Source: Advenella mandrilli (GTDB lineage: Bacteria; Pseudomonadota; Gammaproteobacteria; Burkholderiales; Burkholderiaceae_B). Taken from it: DNA of 64,000 nt. Shown in pieces: positions 36,946 through 45,161 of this stretch. The DNA lies in NCBI RefSeq assembly GCF_016595155.1, contig NZ_JAENGP010000011.1, positions 62,001 to 126,000 of the forward strand, written 5' to 3'. Position numbers and translations under genes: made by a program. Every line of letters begins with the position of its first letter. Within the stretch, counting starts at the first letter, position 1. The notes below the pieces were generated by a model. That model saw only the letters and a program-made list of their open reading frames with translations, was not told the origin of the DNA and did not search any database.

Positions 36946-38328
36946 ATGTCGGATTTTGATCTGATTGTAAAAGGCCATATCATATTGGCCCATAGCGAAA
37001 TTGAAAATGGTTATGTTGCCATTAAAAACGGGAAAGTAGCTAAAGTGGGCGCCTGTGCACAAGGTATGCCGTCAGCCCGGGCTATTGAAGATCATGCAGG
37101 ATGTTTGGTGTTTCCAGCCGCGATTGATTCCCAGGTGCATAGCCGCAGCCAGAAAGGACAGGAAGATTTCATCTGGTCAACCCGGGCCGCAGCCGCAGGA
37201 GGCGTCGGCACCATCGTTGATATGCCCTATGATGCGGGCCGGCTTATCTGCAATGCAGAGCGATTCAGCTTGAAAAAGCAGGAAGCTAAGGAACAGGCAC
37301 GCGTAGATTTTGCCTTGTATGGCACGGTTCATCCCGATGAAGGTGCCGCGAAAATTCGTGAGCAGGCAGAGGCCGGCGCAATTGGTTTTAAATTCTCTAC
37401 GTTTGGTACCGATCCCGAGCGTTTTCCCCGAATTCCTGCTTATACCATGCATGACTGCTTCCAGGAAATCCAGCAGTTTGGCCTCGTTGCCGGTGTGCAT
37501 AATGAAGACGATGAAGTCGTCAAGCATTTAATTGAAAAAACCAAAGCATCTGGGTTGAGCGATTACCAGGCACATACGGCAAGCCGTCCGGTTTATTCTG
37601 AAAATCTGGCCATCCTGCAAGTGTATGAGTTGGGGGCCGCTACCGGTTGCCGTGCCCATGTGGTGCATTGTTCAAATGGCCGTGGCTATGAAATTTGTGC
37701 TTCATACCAAAAACAGGGTTTTCAGTCCACGATTGAAGCCTGCCTGCATTATATGGTCTTGACCGAAGACGATGATGTTAAGGAGCTGGTTGGCCGGGCC
37801 AAGGTCAATCCACCTATTCGTGGCCGTCAAGAGCGCGAGGCATTGTGGCATCACCTTGCCACCGGTAATTTAACCGTCGTGTCTACCGATCATGTCAGCT
37901 GGTCACTGGATCGTAAAAACAGTGCAAATATGTTTGAAAACGCATCGGGTGCAACCGGTCTTGAATTGTTATTGCCCCTGATGGTTTCCGAAGCAAGCCG
38001 TCGCGGAATTCCCTTAAGCAAAATCGCCCAGGTGCTTACCTACAATGTGGCGCGCCTGTTCAGTATTGATGATACAAAAGGGGCGCTTGAATTGGGCAAG
38101 GATGCCGACCTGGCCATTCTGAAACCGGAACCTTATGTGTATAGCGCCAGCGCCAGTGGCAATAATTTTTCTGACTGGAGCCCTTATGACGGGCGTCAAA
38201 TTGACTTTAAAGTGGTTAAGTCCATGGTTCGTGGTAACTGGGTTTTTGATGGGCAAGATGTATTGGCCGAGCCGGGTTCGGGCAAGTTTGTCCATCCGGG
38301 CCTGCTGGGTTCCAGGGGGCAGGTATGA
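36946..38328 (+). CDS. Cyclic amidohydrolase (hydantoinase/allantoinase-like) with atypical QxH metal motif
   Basis: 460-residue TIM-barrel amidohydrolase, predicted to open a cyclic amide or ureide. Expected metal ligands can be placed: Lys149 (GFKF, carboxylated lysine), His185 (GVHNED), His241 (VVHCS) and Asp315 (STDH). The first metal motif, normally HxH after the Asp, reads Asp61-Ser-Gln63-Val-His65, so one histidine is glutamine. The rest of the active site is well kept, so this looks like a subfamily trait rather than decay. ATG 36946 follows AGGAG. Its stop overlaps the start of the M20 hydrolase gene, so the two act together, probably ring opening then decarbamoylation. Substrate unknown. 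Confidence 0.82.
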   Translation: MSDFDLIVKGHIILAHSEIENGYVAIKNGKVAKVGACAQGMPSARAIEDHAGCLVFPAAIDSQVHSRSQKGQEDFIWSTRAAAAGGVGTIVDMPYDAGRLICNAERFSLKKQEAKEQARVDFALYGTVHPDEGAAKIREQAEAGAIGFKFSTFGTDPERFPRIPAYTMHDCFQEIQQFGLVAGVHNEDDEVVKHLIEKTKASGLSDYQAHTASRPVYSENLAILQVYELGAATGCRAHVVHCSNGRGYEICASYQKQGFQSTIEACLHYMVLTEDDDVKELVGRAKVNPPIRGRQEREALWHHLATGNLTVVSTDHVSWSLDRKNSANMFENASGATGLELLLPLMVSEASRRGIPLSKIAQVLTYNVARLFSIDDTKGALELGKDADLAILKPEPYVYSASASGNNFSDWSPYDGRQIDFKVVKSMVRGNWVFDGQDVLAEPGSGKFVHPGLLGSRGQV

Positions 38329-39572
38329 AAGCAAATAAAAGCCGTTACTGGGAGATGTTGATGGAACTGGGTACCATCACAGACCCTGGCCAGCCTTATA
38401 CCCGCCGCTCATTCAGTGCCCGTTTTCTTGAAGGCCGGCAGTGGCTGACAGAAAAAATGCAGGCCCTGGGTTTGCGTGTTCATATTGATGCTGCCGGCAA
38501 CTTAATTGGTCGCCGTGAAGGAACAGACCCAACCCTGGGAGCCATTGCGATTGGTTCGCATAGCGATACGGTACCCGGAGGCGGTCGTTTTGATGGCGTC
38601 GCGGGGGTTGTTGCCGGTCTTGAGTGCGTGGCGTCCTGGAATGAGCGTAATATCCAGTTGCGTCACCCGGTTGAAATTATTGATTTTCTGGCTGAAGAAC
38701 CAAGTGAGTGGGGTAACTCCTGCACGGGAAGCCGGGGAATTTCAGGTTATCTGGATAACGGGCTGTTGAATACACCTCATCCTAAAACCGGAGAAACCCT
38801 GGCGCAGGCGATCAAGCGTATCGGTGGTGATCCTGATAATTTGTCGGTTCGTAAAGATATCGCTGCCTGTTTTGAAATTCATATCGAGCAGGGCAGTGTG
38901 CTTGAGCATGAGTCCCTGGATATTGGTGTGGTAAACGCCATTGTAGGGATTGTCAGGGTAAAGCTGGTCTTTAAGGGGCAGTCTGCCCATGCCGGCACGA
39001 CGCCCATGCATATTCGCCGTGATGCGCTGGCTGCAGCGGCGCAAACGGCCTGTGAAATGCGCCGTCAGGTGCAGCAGATGGCTGACGATGGCAGCGGGCA
39101 TTATGTTGTGGCAACTTGCGGGCAATTCAATGTTCGGCCAAATGCCAGTAACGTGGTGCCAGGTCTTGCTGAAATCACCATTGAAATGCGTTCTGATCAT
39201 CGTCCTTGCATGGAAATCATGTATGCGCTTTTGCATGAAACCGCCAGGCAGGCTGCCCATGATATGCGGGTTGAGTTGGTGCAATTCGAAACCTTGACCG
39301 ATACCCATCCTGTCTTGTGTGATACCGCATTGATGGCGCATATTGAAGCGGCGACAAAGTCTTTGGATTTGCCTTATCGGATCATGCCAAGTGGTGCCGG
39401 TCATGATGCCGCTTTCATGACGTATGTGGCGCCTTCCGCGATGATTTTTGTTCCCAGTAAAGAGGGTAAAAGTCATTGTGCAGAAGAGTGGACCTCGGAA
39501 AAAGAAATGGCTCAAGGGGTCAGTGTGCTTATTGAGGCAGTAGAGCGGTTTGATGCCGTTGGCAATCAGTAA
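38325..39572 (+). CDS. M20-family Zn-dependent hydrolase (hydantoinase/carbamoylase family amidase)
   Basis: 415 residues, similar to N-carbamoyl-L-amino-acid hydrolases and allantoate amidohydrolases. Di-metal ligands: His79 and Asp81 (GSHSDTVPGGG), Asp90 (RFDGVAG), Glu124/Glu125 (AEEPSEWG), His186 (FEIHIEQG) and a C-terminal His in KSHCAEEW. The lid domain carries GQSAHAGTTPM. It would release carbamoyl-derived ammonia and CO2 from the ring-opened product of the preceding enzyme. ATG overlaps the upstream stop (ATGA). The variant EEPSEWG instead of the usual EEEGxRF suggests a substrate other than standard carbamoyl amino acids. Confidence 0.88.
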   Translation: MKANKSRYWEMLMELGTITDPGQPYTRRSFSARFLEGRQWLTEKMQALGLRVHIDAAGNLIGRREGTDPTLGAIAIGSHSDTVPGGGRFDGVAGVVAGLECVASWNERNIQLRHPVEIIDFLAEEPSEWGNSCTGSRGISGYLDNGLLNTPHPKTGETLAQAIKRIGGDPDNLSVRKDIAACFEIHIEQGSVLEHESLDIGVVNAIVGIVRVKLVFKGQSAHAGTTPMHIRRDALAAAAQTACEMRRQVQQMADDGSGHYVVATCGQFNVRPNASNVVPGLAEITIEMRSDHRPCMEIMYALLHETARQAAHDMRVELVQFETLTDTHPVLCDTALMAHIEAATKSLDLPYRIMPSGAGHDAAFMTYVAPSAMIFVPSKEGKSHCAEEWTSEKEMAQGVSVLIEAVERFDAVGNQ

Positions 39573-39662
39573 AGAGCAACAGGCAGGATATTGCTGCACA
39601 AGACAGTAAATCCTCCTTTATTACTGGTGTTTTGCTGTTAACCATTTGGCACAAATCAGTCG

Positions 39663-39675
39663 ATCATTAAATGAT
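39663..39675. promoter_or_regulatory. Palindrome ATCATT-A-AATGAT, possible LysR site
   Basis: An interrupted 6-bp inverted repeat about 95 bp before the transporter start, within an AT-rich 198-bp gap. A second pair, CAGATAG and CTATCTG, flanks the next 50 bp. LysR regulators bind such dyads. The tandem LysR gene lies just downstream, making the link plausible but unproven. Confidence 0.3.
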
Positions 39676-39770
39676 TGATTCATTAATATTAACAATTAAA
39701 CAGATAGTCATTTTTCATGAAATGGACAGGCTATCTGTGCGATATGCATTAGGTTCAGGGAGAACTTTAG

Positions 39771-41105
39771 ATGAATGCAAACGTAAAAAAACAGGGTTTG
39801 GATATCAGCCTTAACCTTTCAGGCGAGCAGGTGAATGTTGAAAAAAAGAACAAGGCTGGCAAGGCAGTAGCTGCCGCCTCTATCGGTAATGCGCTGGAGT
39901 GGTACGACTTTAGTGTATTTGCGTTCTTTGCCAGTTACATTGGCCATAGTTTCTTTGTAGAAGGTGATGAGGTTTCCGCCTTGTTAAAAACTTTCCTGCT
40001 GTTTGCCGTTGGCTTTATTGCCCGTCCCGTTGGCGCACTCTTTTTGGGCTCGTACGGTGACCGGGTAGGACGTAAGGCCGCGCTTACCTTGACCATTGGC
40101 ATTATGGCGGTCGGTACGTTTATTATTGCCGTAGCGCCACCCGTCTGGGTGATTGGTGTGGGCGCGCCCATCTTGCTTTTGATTGGGCGTTTATTGCAGG
40201 GCTTTTCGGCTGGTGGCGAAATTGGTGGTGCAACCGCGTTCCTGGTTGAAAGTGCACCGCCAGAGAAAAAAGCCAGTTATGCTGCATGGTTGCAGGCCAG
40301 TATGGGCATTTCCAATATTCTGGCGGCATTTGTCGGCATGATGATCACGACATTTTTTACGGATGACCAGATAACCGGATGGGCGTGGCGATTGCCTTTC
40401 CTGGTCGGTTTGTTGATTATTCCAGTGGGTTACTATATTCGATATACCCTGGACGAAACCGCCGAATTCGAGGCGGAAAAGAAAACCATGGATTTGACGA
40501 AAAAGCAGCCGCTTTTTGATGTCATCAAGTTATATCCGCAGCACATGATCGTTGGCATTATGTTCTCTATCTTATGGACGGTCTGCGTTTACGTGTTGGT
40601 GATTTATATGCCAACCTATTATGCGGCTGCCAATATCGGCCTGGGATTCTCACGAAATGATGCCTTCACCGCTTCCCTGATCGGCAATATTTTCATGATT
40701 ATCGGTTGTCTTTTCTCAGGAAGAATGGCGGATCGTTTTGGTGCTCCAATAGTGCTTAAACTTAGTTGCCTGGTTCTTGCTGTGGTTTCATTCCCCTTGT
40801 TGACATGGCTTCATGGCAGTCCCGAGTTTGGCAATCTGGTTGTGGTGCATATTATTTTGTGTTTTTCTGTTGCGCTGTTTTCAGGGGTCGCTCCTTCTGC
40901 CCTGGCTGGTTTGTTCCCAACCCAGGTGCGCTCTTCAGGCATGGCGGTTTCCTATAATATTGCGGCTATTTTCTTTGCCGGCTTCACCCCGGCCTTAATG
41001 ACCTGGGCAACCACCATTGATATCATGGCACCAAGCTATTACCTGGCCATTGCTTCTTTCATTGGTTATCTGGCAACGGTCTGGATGTACAAACTGGTTA
41101 AATAG
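39771..41105 (+). CDS. MFS transporter, metabolite:H+ symporter (MHS) family
   Basis: 444 residues with 12 predicted transmembrane helices and a ~40-residue hydrophilic N-terminal extension. The MHS hallmarks are GNALEWYDFSVFAFFASY at helix 1 and GSYGDRVGRKAAL in the helix 2-3 loop. The second-half repeat GRMADRFGAP is present. Relatives (ProP, KgtP, ShiA, CitA) import organic acids, betaines or dicarboxylates with protons. Context suggests import of the ureide or amide processed by the two hydrolases. ATG 39771 follows GGGAGAA. It is 198 bp after the M20 gene, so it may have its own promoter. Confidence 0.9.
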   Translation: MNANVKKQGLDISLNLSGEQVNVEKKNKAGKAVAAASIGNALEWYDFSVFAFFASYIGHSFFVEGDEVSALLKTFLLFAVGFIARPVGALFLGSYGDRVGRKAALTLTIGIMAVGTFIIAVAPPVWVIGVGAPILLLIGRLLQGFSAGGEIGGATAFLVESAPPEKKASYAAWLQASMGISNILAAFVGMMITTFFTDDQITGWAWRLPFLVGLLIIPVGYYIRYTLDETAEFEAEKKTMDLTKKQPLFDVIKLYPQHMIVGIMFSILWTVCVYVLVIYMPTYYAAANIGLGFSRNDAFTASLIGNIFMIIGCLFSGRMADRFGAPIVLKLSCLVLAVVSFPLLTWLHGSPEFGNLVVVHIILCFSVALFSGVAPSALAGLFPTQVRSSGMAVSYNIAAIFFAGFTPALMTWATTIDIMAPSYYLAIASFIGYLATVWMYKLVK

Positions 41106-41120
41106 TTCATAATTGCGCTC

Positions 41121-43004
41121 ATGGGCGTAAAAAATATTCGCTTCCTTCGAAGCGTTGATTTTCGGGCAATGATTCAGTTCTGCCATTTGTGTCAAACCCA
41201 ACATTTGGCCAAATCGGCAGAACAGCTTCAGATTGCCCGTTCTGGTTTAAGTGAAACGGTCCGGTTTCTTGAAAATAAATTCAAACTTAAATTATTCAGG
41301 CGGACGAATAAAAAATTTTTGCCTACCGAGACCGCGCTGGTGCTAAGCAACGGGTTTCATCTATTGGGTTTGCTTGAATCATTCGCCAGGCGTAATGTCA
41401 ATACAGCTCATCATGAGTTGTCATGGGTAAAAATAAAATTTCCAGTCCATTTTTATTGTGGTGATTTAAGCAAGGCATTTTTTCAAGCCCTTTATCAGTG
41501 TGCCGAAAAATTTCCCAAAACCTTATTCTGGCCCGAATTTACCAATAGCTATTTTGAAGGTGGGTTGACCGCAGAGGGGTGGGAGCCCGGGTGGTATAAA
41601 ATTTCCCAATCTGACATTGTCATTAATGCTCAATCAGGACATATCTCCCATAGCGGTTTTCTGAAAACCGGGCAGTGGGTCATGCTGCATGCACAGAGCG
41701 TGCTTTTGGAGCAAGCTTCTGGGGTACAGGATATTCGCCAGCATAAATTGATATTACCCAGAATGCCCTGGTCCTTATTGCAGCAAGCGGCCAATATTTG
41801 TACCGAACATGATTTTTCATTCGGATACGATGAAAATGATTATATTCAACTCTTGTCAGATCCGCCGCGCAGTCATAAAGTTGTCTTGCTCAATGAGATT
41901 TTTCTGGATCCAGCATTTGACAGTCATTGGACAGTAACCCCTTTGTTGTGTGAAGAAAGGGCGGTGATGCAGGTGGCTCATTATGATGAGCATCCAGTGT
42001 TACGCTATTTTGAGCAGGTTTTTAGCCAGTGCCTGGCCGACGCTGAACCGGCAAGCTGCGGTTTTCAGCCCGCCACCAGTCTTAAGCAATGGCATTATTT
42101 TGACCGGGTGCTGGAGACTGGATCCATGAGAAAGGCAGCGCATGAGTTGTTTCTGGCCCAACCTGCCATCAGTACGCAAATCCGGCATTTTGAACAGGCC
42201 CTGAATACCGTTGCGATCAATCGTAAAAAAGGCAGCCGATCAATGGATATAACGCCAAGCGGCCTGTTTTTGGCGGATATTGCAAAAGGCATGCAAGAGG
42301 TGCTTGGTGGGCTGGAGACTTATCTTTCCAGTCAGCAACTCCAGCAGTGCAGGCATTTGTCTTTGGGTGTTTTGCCCAGTGTAGATGTGCATAGCAAGCT
42401 TAGCGAGCTGATTGTGAATCAGGTTGCGAAGTGGCAACAATATTATCCGGATGTGCGCCTGGAAATTCTAGAGGATAAGCAAAGTGTACTAACTGCCTTG
42501 TTGCGTAGCCAGCATATTCATTTAGCCTTCATAGAAACAAAAGTACCCTGGCTTATCCAGGATTCGGTGTCGGTTCCAGAGGAAATGGGGATTGTTATTT
42601 CGCCTGTTTTATTACAGGCCATTGATGCCGGTAAAAAAAAGAAGCTGGGTTGGCCTGATATCAAGCATTATCCATTGGTGTTACCAAGGCGAGGGTCTGG
42701 TCTGCGAACGTTAATAGACCAGCATTGTTTTGAGCAGGGAATTGTGTTGCAGGCAGAGGTTGACTCAGACAGCCTGAATATTAATCAACGCTGGATTGTA
42801 GAAGGAAAGTATGCCGCTATTTTGCCGCAATCGGCGGCCGATAGCCTGATTCAGGCAGGGCAGGCCGTGTTTTTGCCGTTGTATCCTTCGCTTAAACGTA
42901 TTTTGCGTTTGTCCTACCTGAAAAACCGTCCATTAAATGATGTAGAAAAGAATCTGATTGATTTTTTGCGTTTTAGAATTGAAGCTTATTCAGATCTTAA
43001 TTAA
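41121..43004 (+). CDS. Tandem (double-length) LysR-type transcriptional regulator
   Basis: 627 residues, about twice the normal LysR size. Two complete LysR-like halves can be seen. Half 1: winged helix-turn-helix about 12-70 (SAEQLQIARSGLSETVRFLE, then FRRTNKKFLPTETA) with an effector-domain-like region about 105-305. Half 2: helix-turn-helix about 318-380 (ETGSMRKAAHELFLAQPAIS, then MDITPSGLFLADIAKGM) with an effector-binding domain about 410-620. There is no stop or frameshift between them. Half 1's effector region is hard to align to the family and may be diverged. It follows the transporter by 15 bp and is the likely regulator of the 36.9-41.1 kb genes. The start is uncertain: no ribosome site at 41121, with ATG 41169 an alternative. 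Confidence 0.82.
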   Translation: MGVKNIRFLRSVDFRAMIQFCHLCQTQHLAKSAEQLQIARSGLSETVRFLENKFKLKLFRRTNKKFLPTETALVLSNGFHLLGLLESFARRNVNTAHHELSWVKIKFPVHFYCGDLSKAFFQALYQCAEKFPKTLFWPEFTNSYFEGGLTAEGWEPGWYKISQSDIVINAQSGHISHSGFLKTGQWVMLHAQSVLLEQASGVQDIRQHKLILPRMPWSLLQQAANICTEHDFSFGYDENDYIQLLSDPPRSHKVVLLNEIFLDPAFDSHWTVTPLLCEERAVMQVAHYDEHPVLRYFEQVFSQCLADAEPASCGFQPATSLKQWHYFDRVLETGSMRKAAHELFLAQPAISTQIRHFEQALNTVAINRKKGSRSMDITPSGLFLADIAKGMQEVLGGLETYLSSQQLQQCRHLSLGVLPSVDVHSKLSELIVNQVAKWQQYYPDVRLEILEDKQSVLTALLRSQHIHLAFIETKVPWLIQDSVSVPEEMGIVISPVLLQAIDAGKKKKLGWPDIKHYPLVLPRRGSGLRTLIDQHCFEQGIVLQAEVDSDSLNINQRWIVEGKYAAILPQSAADSLIQAGQAVFLPLYPSLKRILRLSYLKNRPLNDVEKNLIDFLRFRIEAYSDLN

Positions 43005-43105
43005 AGGTGTCATGCAAAAAAACCAGTCAAACAGGATAAAAAAACTTCTTTGTCGTGTATTTGATACAAAAACAACAGCATTATTAATAAAAGTACGAAA
43101 GGGGG

Positions 43106-43133
43106 TTCACAAATCAAGAAAAACAGATATAAT
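43106..43133 (+). promoter_or_regulatory. Sigma-70 promoter of tRNA-Gln
   Basis: TTCACA (43106-43111, five of six), a 16-bp spacer and a perfect TATAAT (43128-43133). Start predicted near 43140, 56 bp ahead of the mature tRNA. The transcript may continue into prs. The rest of the 43005-43195 gap holds no other feature I can support. Confidence 0.6.
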
Positions 43134-43195
43134 TTCATCTTTCAGTTAACAAGCAATCTTTAGCAAGCTTGGTTAGCTGGCAGTACAAGAAATTT

Positions 43196-43272
43196 TGGGG
43201 CGTCGCCAAGCTGGTTAAGGCACTGGATTTTGATTCCAGCATGCGAAGGTTCGAATCCTTCCGCCCCAGCCA
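43196..43272 (+). tRNA. tRNA-Gln (anticodon UUG)
   Basis: Complete cloverleaf: acceptor TGGGGCG pairing with CGCCCCA, short D stem (GCC/GGC), anticodon stem CTGGA/TCCAG with loop TTTTGAT (anticodon TTG), T stem GAAGG/CCTTC with loop TTCGAAT, discriminator G and an encoded CCA at 43270-43272. The neighbourhood tRNA-Gln then prs is conserved in Burkholderiales. Confidence 0.97.
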
Positions 43273-43379
43273 AAATCTCGTAAGTACATCATCGGAGCCG
43301 TCGGGCCTGGCCTATAAGTTGGGTTAAGGCTTCGCGGTTTTTTTTATTTCATCTCATCTCACAAAAAATCCTCTCTATC

Positions 43380-44330
43380 ATGACTAACAACAACTTCATG
43401 ATTTTCACTGGAACAGCAAACCCGCGTTTAGCTGTCAACGTAGTGAATCATCTTGACATGTCCCTTGGAAAAATGACTGTCGGGCGTTTCTCAGACGGGG
43501 AGGTGATGGTTGAAATTCTTGAACACGTCCGTGGTCGTGATGTATTTGTTTTGCAGCCCACCTGCGCACCCACTAATGATAATTTAATGGAAATCATGAC
43601 CATGGTTGATGCCTTGCGTCGTGCTTCGGCCGGTAGCATTACTGCCGCCATTCCTTATTTTGGCTATGCGCGCCAGGATCGCCGTCCGCGTTCCGCCCGT
43701 GTTGCCATTTCCGCCAAAGTGGTTGCCAACATGTTGCAAAGCGTTGGTGTTGATCGCATTCTTACCATGGATCTGCACGCCGACCAAATCCAGGGGTTTT
43801 TTGATATCCCTGTCGATAACATCTATGCAGCGCCGGTTTTGTTGGCCGATATCGACCAGCGTAATCTTAGCAACCTGGTGGTGGTCTCTCCTGATATTGG
43901 TGGTGTGGTGCGTGCCCGCGCCCTGGCTAAACAGCTAGAGGCTGATCTGGCTATTATCGACAAACGCCGCCCACGTGCCAATGTATCTGAAGTCATGAAT
44001 ATTATCGGTGAGGTAGATGGCCGTACCTGTATCATTATGGATGATATGGTAGATACCGCCGGAACCTTGTGCAAGGCCGCCGCTGCCCTGAAAGAGCGTG
44101 GTGCCGGTGCCGTTTATGCTTATTGTACTCACCCGGTTTTGTCTGGCAATGCGATAGAACGCATTACCGAATCTGAACTTGATGAACTGGTGGTTACCGA
44201 TACCATTCCTTTAGGCGAAAAGGCAGCAAACTGCCCTAAAATTCGTCAGCTTTCAACTGCGGCCTTATTGGGTGAAACCATTTTGCGTATTGCTCATGCC
44301 GAGTCGGTTAGCTCTTTGTTTGTAGATTAA
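43380..44330 (+). CDS. prs: Ribose-phosphate pyrophosphokinase (PRPP synthetase)
   Basis: Makes PRPP from ribose 5-phosphate and ATP for nucleotide, histidine and NAD synthesis. 316 residues, normal length. Class I motifs: [12 protein letters not shown], the flexible-loop region [12 protein letters not shown], the metal/ATP motif [12 protein letters not shown], and the PRPP-binding loop [16 protein letters not shown] 43380 opens [11 protein letters not shown]. The gene lies 107 bp after tRNA-Gln and 107 bp before rplY, the conserved order. Confidence 0.97.
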   Translation: MTNNNFMIFTGTANPRLAVNVVNHLDMSLGKMTVGRFSDGEVMVEILEHVRGRDVFVLQPTCAPTNDNLMEIMTMVDALRRASAGSITAAIPYFGYARQDRRPRSARVAISAKVVANMLQSVGVDRILTMDLHADQIQGFFDIPVDNIYAAPVLLADIDQRNLSNLVVVSPDIGGVVRARALAKQLEADLAIIDKRRPRANVSEVMNIIGEVDGRTCIIMDDMVDTAGTLCKAAAALKERGAGAVYAYCTHPVLSGNAIERITESELDELVVTDTIPLGEKAANCPKIRQLSTAALLGETILRIAHAESVSSLFVD

Positions 44331-44337
44331 TTTTCTG

Positions 44338-44361
44338 CCCGATGCTGGTCGCGGCATCGGG
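44338..44361 (+). terminator. Stem-loop after prs
   Basis: A perfect 8-bp stem, CCCGATGC (44338-44345) with GCATCGGG (44354-44361), 8-nt loop. No immediate T-run, although T-rich sequence follows 30 bp later, so it may be an RNA-stabilising hairpin or a partial terminator between prs and rplY. Confidence 0.45.
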
Positions 44362-44403
44362 ATTCGTAATTAGGCCATTAATGGTTTAATTTTTTATATT
44401 TAT

Positions 44404-44420
44404 ACGTATTTAAAATACGT
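44404..44420. promoter_or_regulatory. 17-bp dyad immediately ahead of the rplY ribosome site
   Basis: ACGTATTT-A-AAATACGT, a perfect 8-bp inverted repeat ending 5 bp before TTGGAG, the rplY ribosome site. It could be an operator or, in RNA, a hairpin next to the ribosome site. Confidence 0.4.
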
Positions 44421-44437
44421 TTGTTTTGGAGTATTCC

Positions 44438-45037
44438 ATGAAATTCACAGCCACATCGCGTAGTGTACAGGGATCGAGTGCGAGCCGCCGCCTGCGCCGC
44501 GCCGGCCGCGTTCCAGCCATCGTTTACGGTGGTAAAACTGACGCCCTTAGCATTGAGCTTGACCATAACGAAATCTTCCACGCATTGCGTAAAGAAGGTT
44601 TTCACGCTTCAGTCCTGAACATGGAGCTGGATGGTAATGTACAAAATGTATTGTTGCGTGCTGTTCAATGGCACCCTTACAAACCGCTGGTTATGCACGT
44701 TGACTTCCAGCGTGTTAGTGCTGACCAGGCCATTACCACCAAAGTACCCCTGCACTTCATCAATGAAGAAATTTCTCCAGCCGTTAAACTGCAAGGCGCA
44801 CAAATTACCCGTGTTGCCAACGATGTTGAGATCACTTGTTTGCCTAGCAATTTGCCACAGTTTATCGAAGTGGACCTGGCTGGAATCGAAGCGGGTGGCG
44901 TATTCCACCTGAGCCAGATTGCAGCCCCTGAGGGTGTGCAGTTTGTTGTGATTGGTGATGATCCTGTCTTGGCGGCCGCTTCTACAGCAGTTGGCGAATC
45001 AGGTAACGACGCTGAAGATGGCGAAGCTGCTGAGTAA
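44438..45037 (+). CDS. rplY: 50S ribosomal protein L25/general stress protein Ctc
   Basis: 5S-rRNA-binding ribosomal protein of the long (TL5/Ctc) form, 199 residues. The N-terminal L25 domain (about 1-90) contains SASRRLRRAGRVPAIVYGG. The C-terminal beta domain (about 95-185) has HVDFQRVSADQAITTKVPLHF. An acidic tail (NDAEDGEAAE) ends it. ATG 44438 follows GGAG, and the in-frame TTG at 44426 overlaps that site. The next gene is pth, the conserved order. Confidence 0.96.
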   Translation: MKFTATSRSVQGSSASRRLRRAGRVPAIVYGGKTDALSIELDHNEIFHALRKEGFHASVLNMELDGNVQNVLLRAVQWHPYKPLVMHVDFQRVSADQAITTKVPLHFINEEISPAVKLQGAQITRVANDVEITCLPSNLPQFIEVDLAGIEAGGVFHLSQIAAPEGVQFVVIGDDPVLAAASTAVGESGNDAEDGEAAE

Positions 45038-45102
45038 GTCGTAATATTACGTTCGAAATAAACAGGCAAAAAATTTATTCTGTCTGTTGTGTTTTGTTCA
45101 TG

Positions 45103-45141
45103 AATAGCCCCCGTATTGCTTTTTGCTGTTCGGGGGCTATT
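45103..45141. terminator. Perfect 11-bp stem-loop between rplY and pth
   Basis: AATAGCCCCCG (45103-45113) pairs fully with CGGGGGCTATT (45131-45141) around a 17-nt loop. It is followed by TGCTTTAT, then the pth ribosome site. It probably terminates rplY mRNA, but it lies within 20 bp of the pth start and could shape pth leader structure. Confidence 0.6.
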
Positions 45142-45161
45142 GCTTTATAAGGTTGCTGATT

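Noticed and set aside
43196-43272. tRNA 3' end as integration site of the 37-43 kb block
   Set aside because: The block lies on the 5' side of the tRNA, there is no integrase, and no repeat of the tRNA 3' end was noticed upstream.
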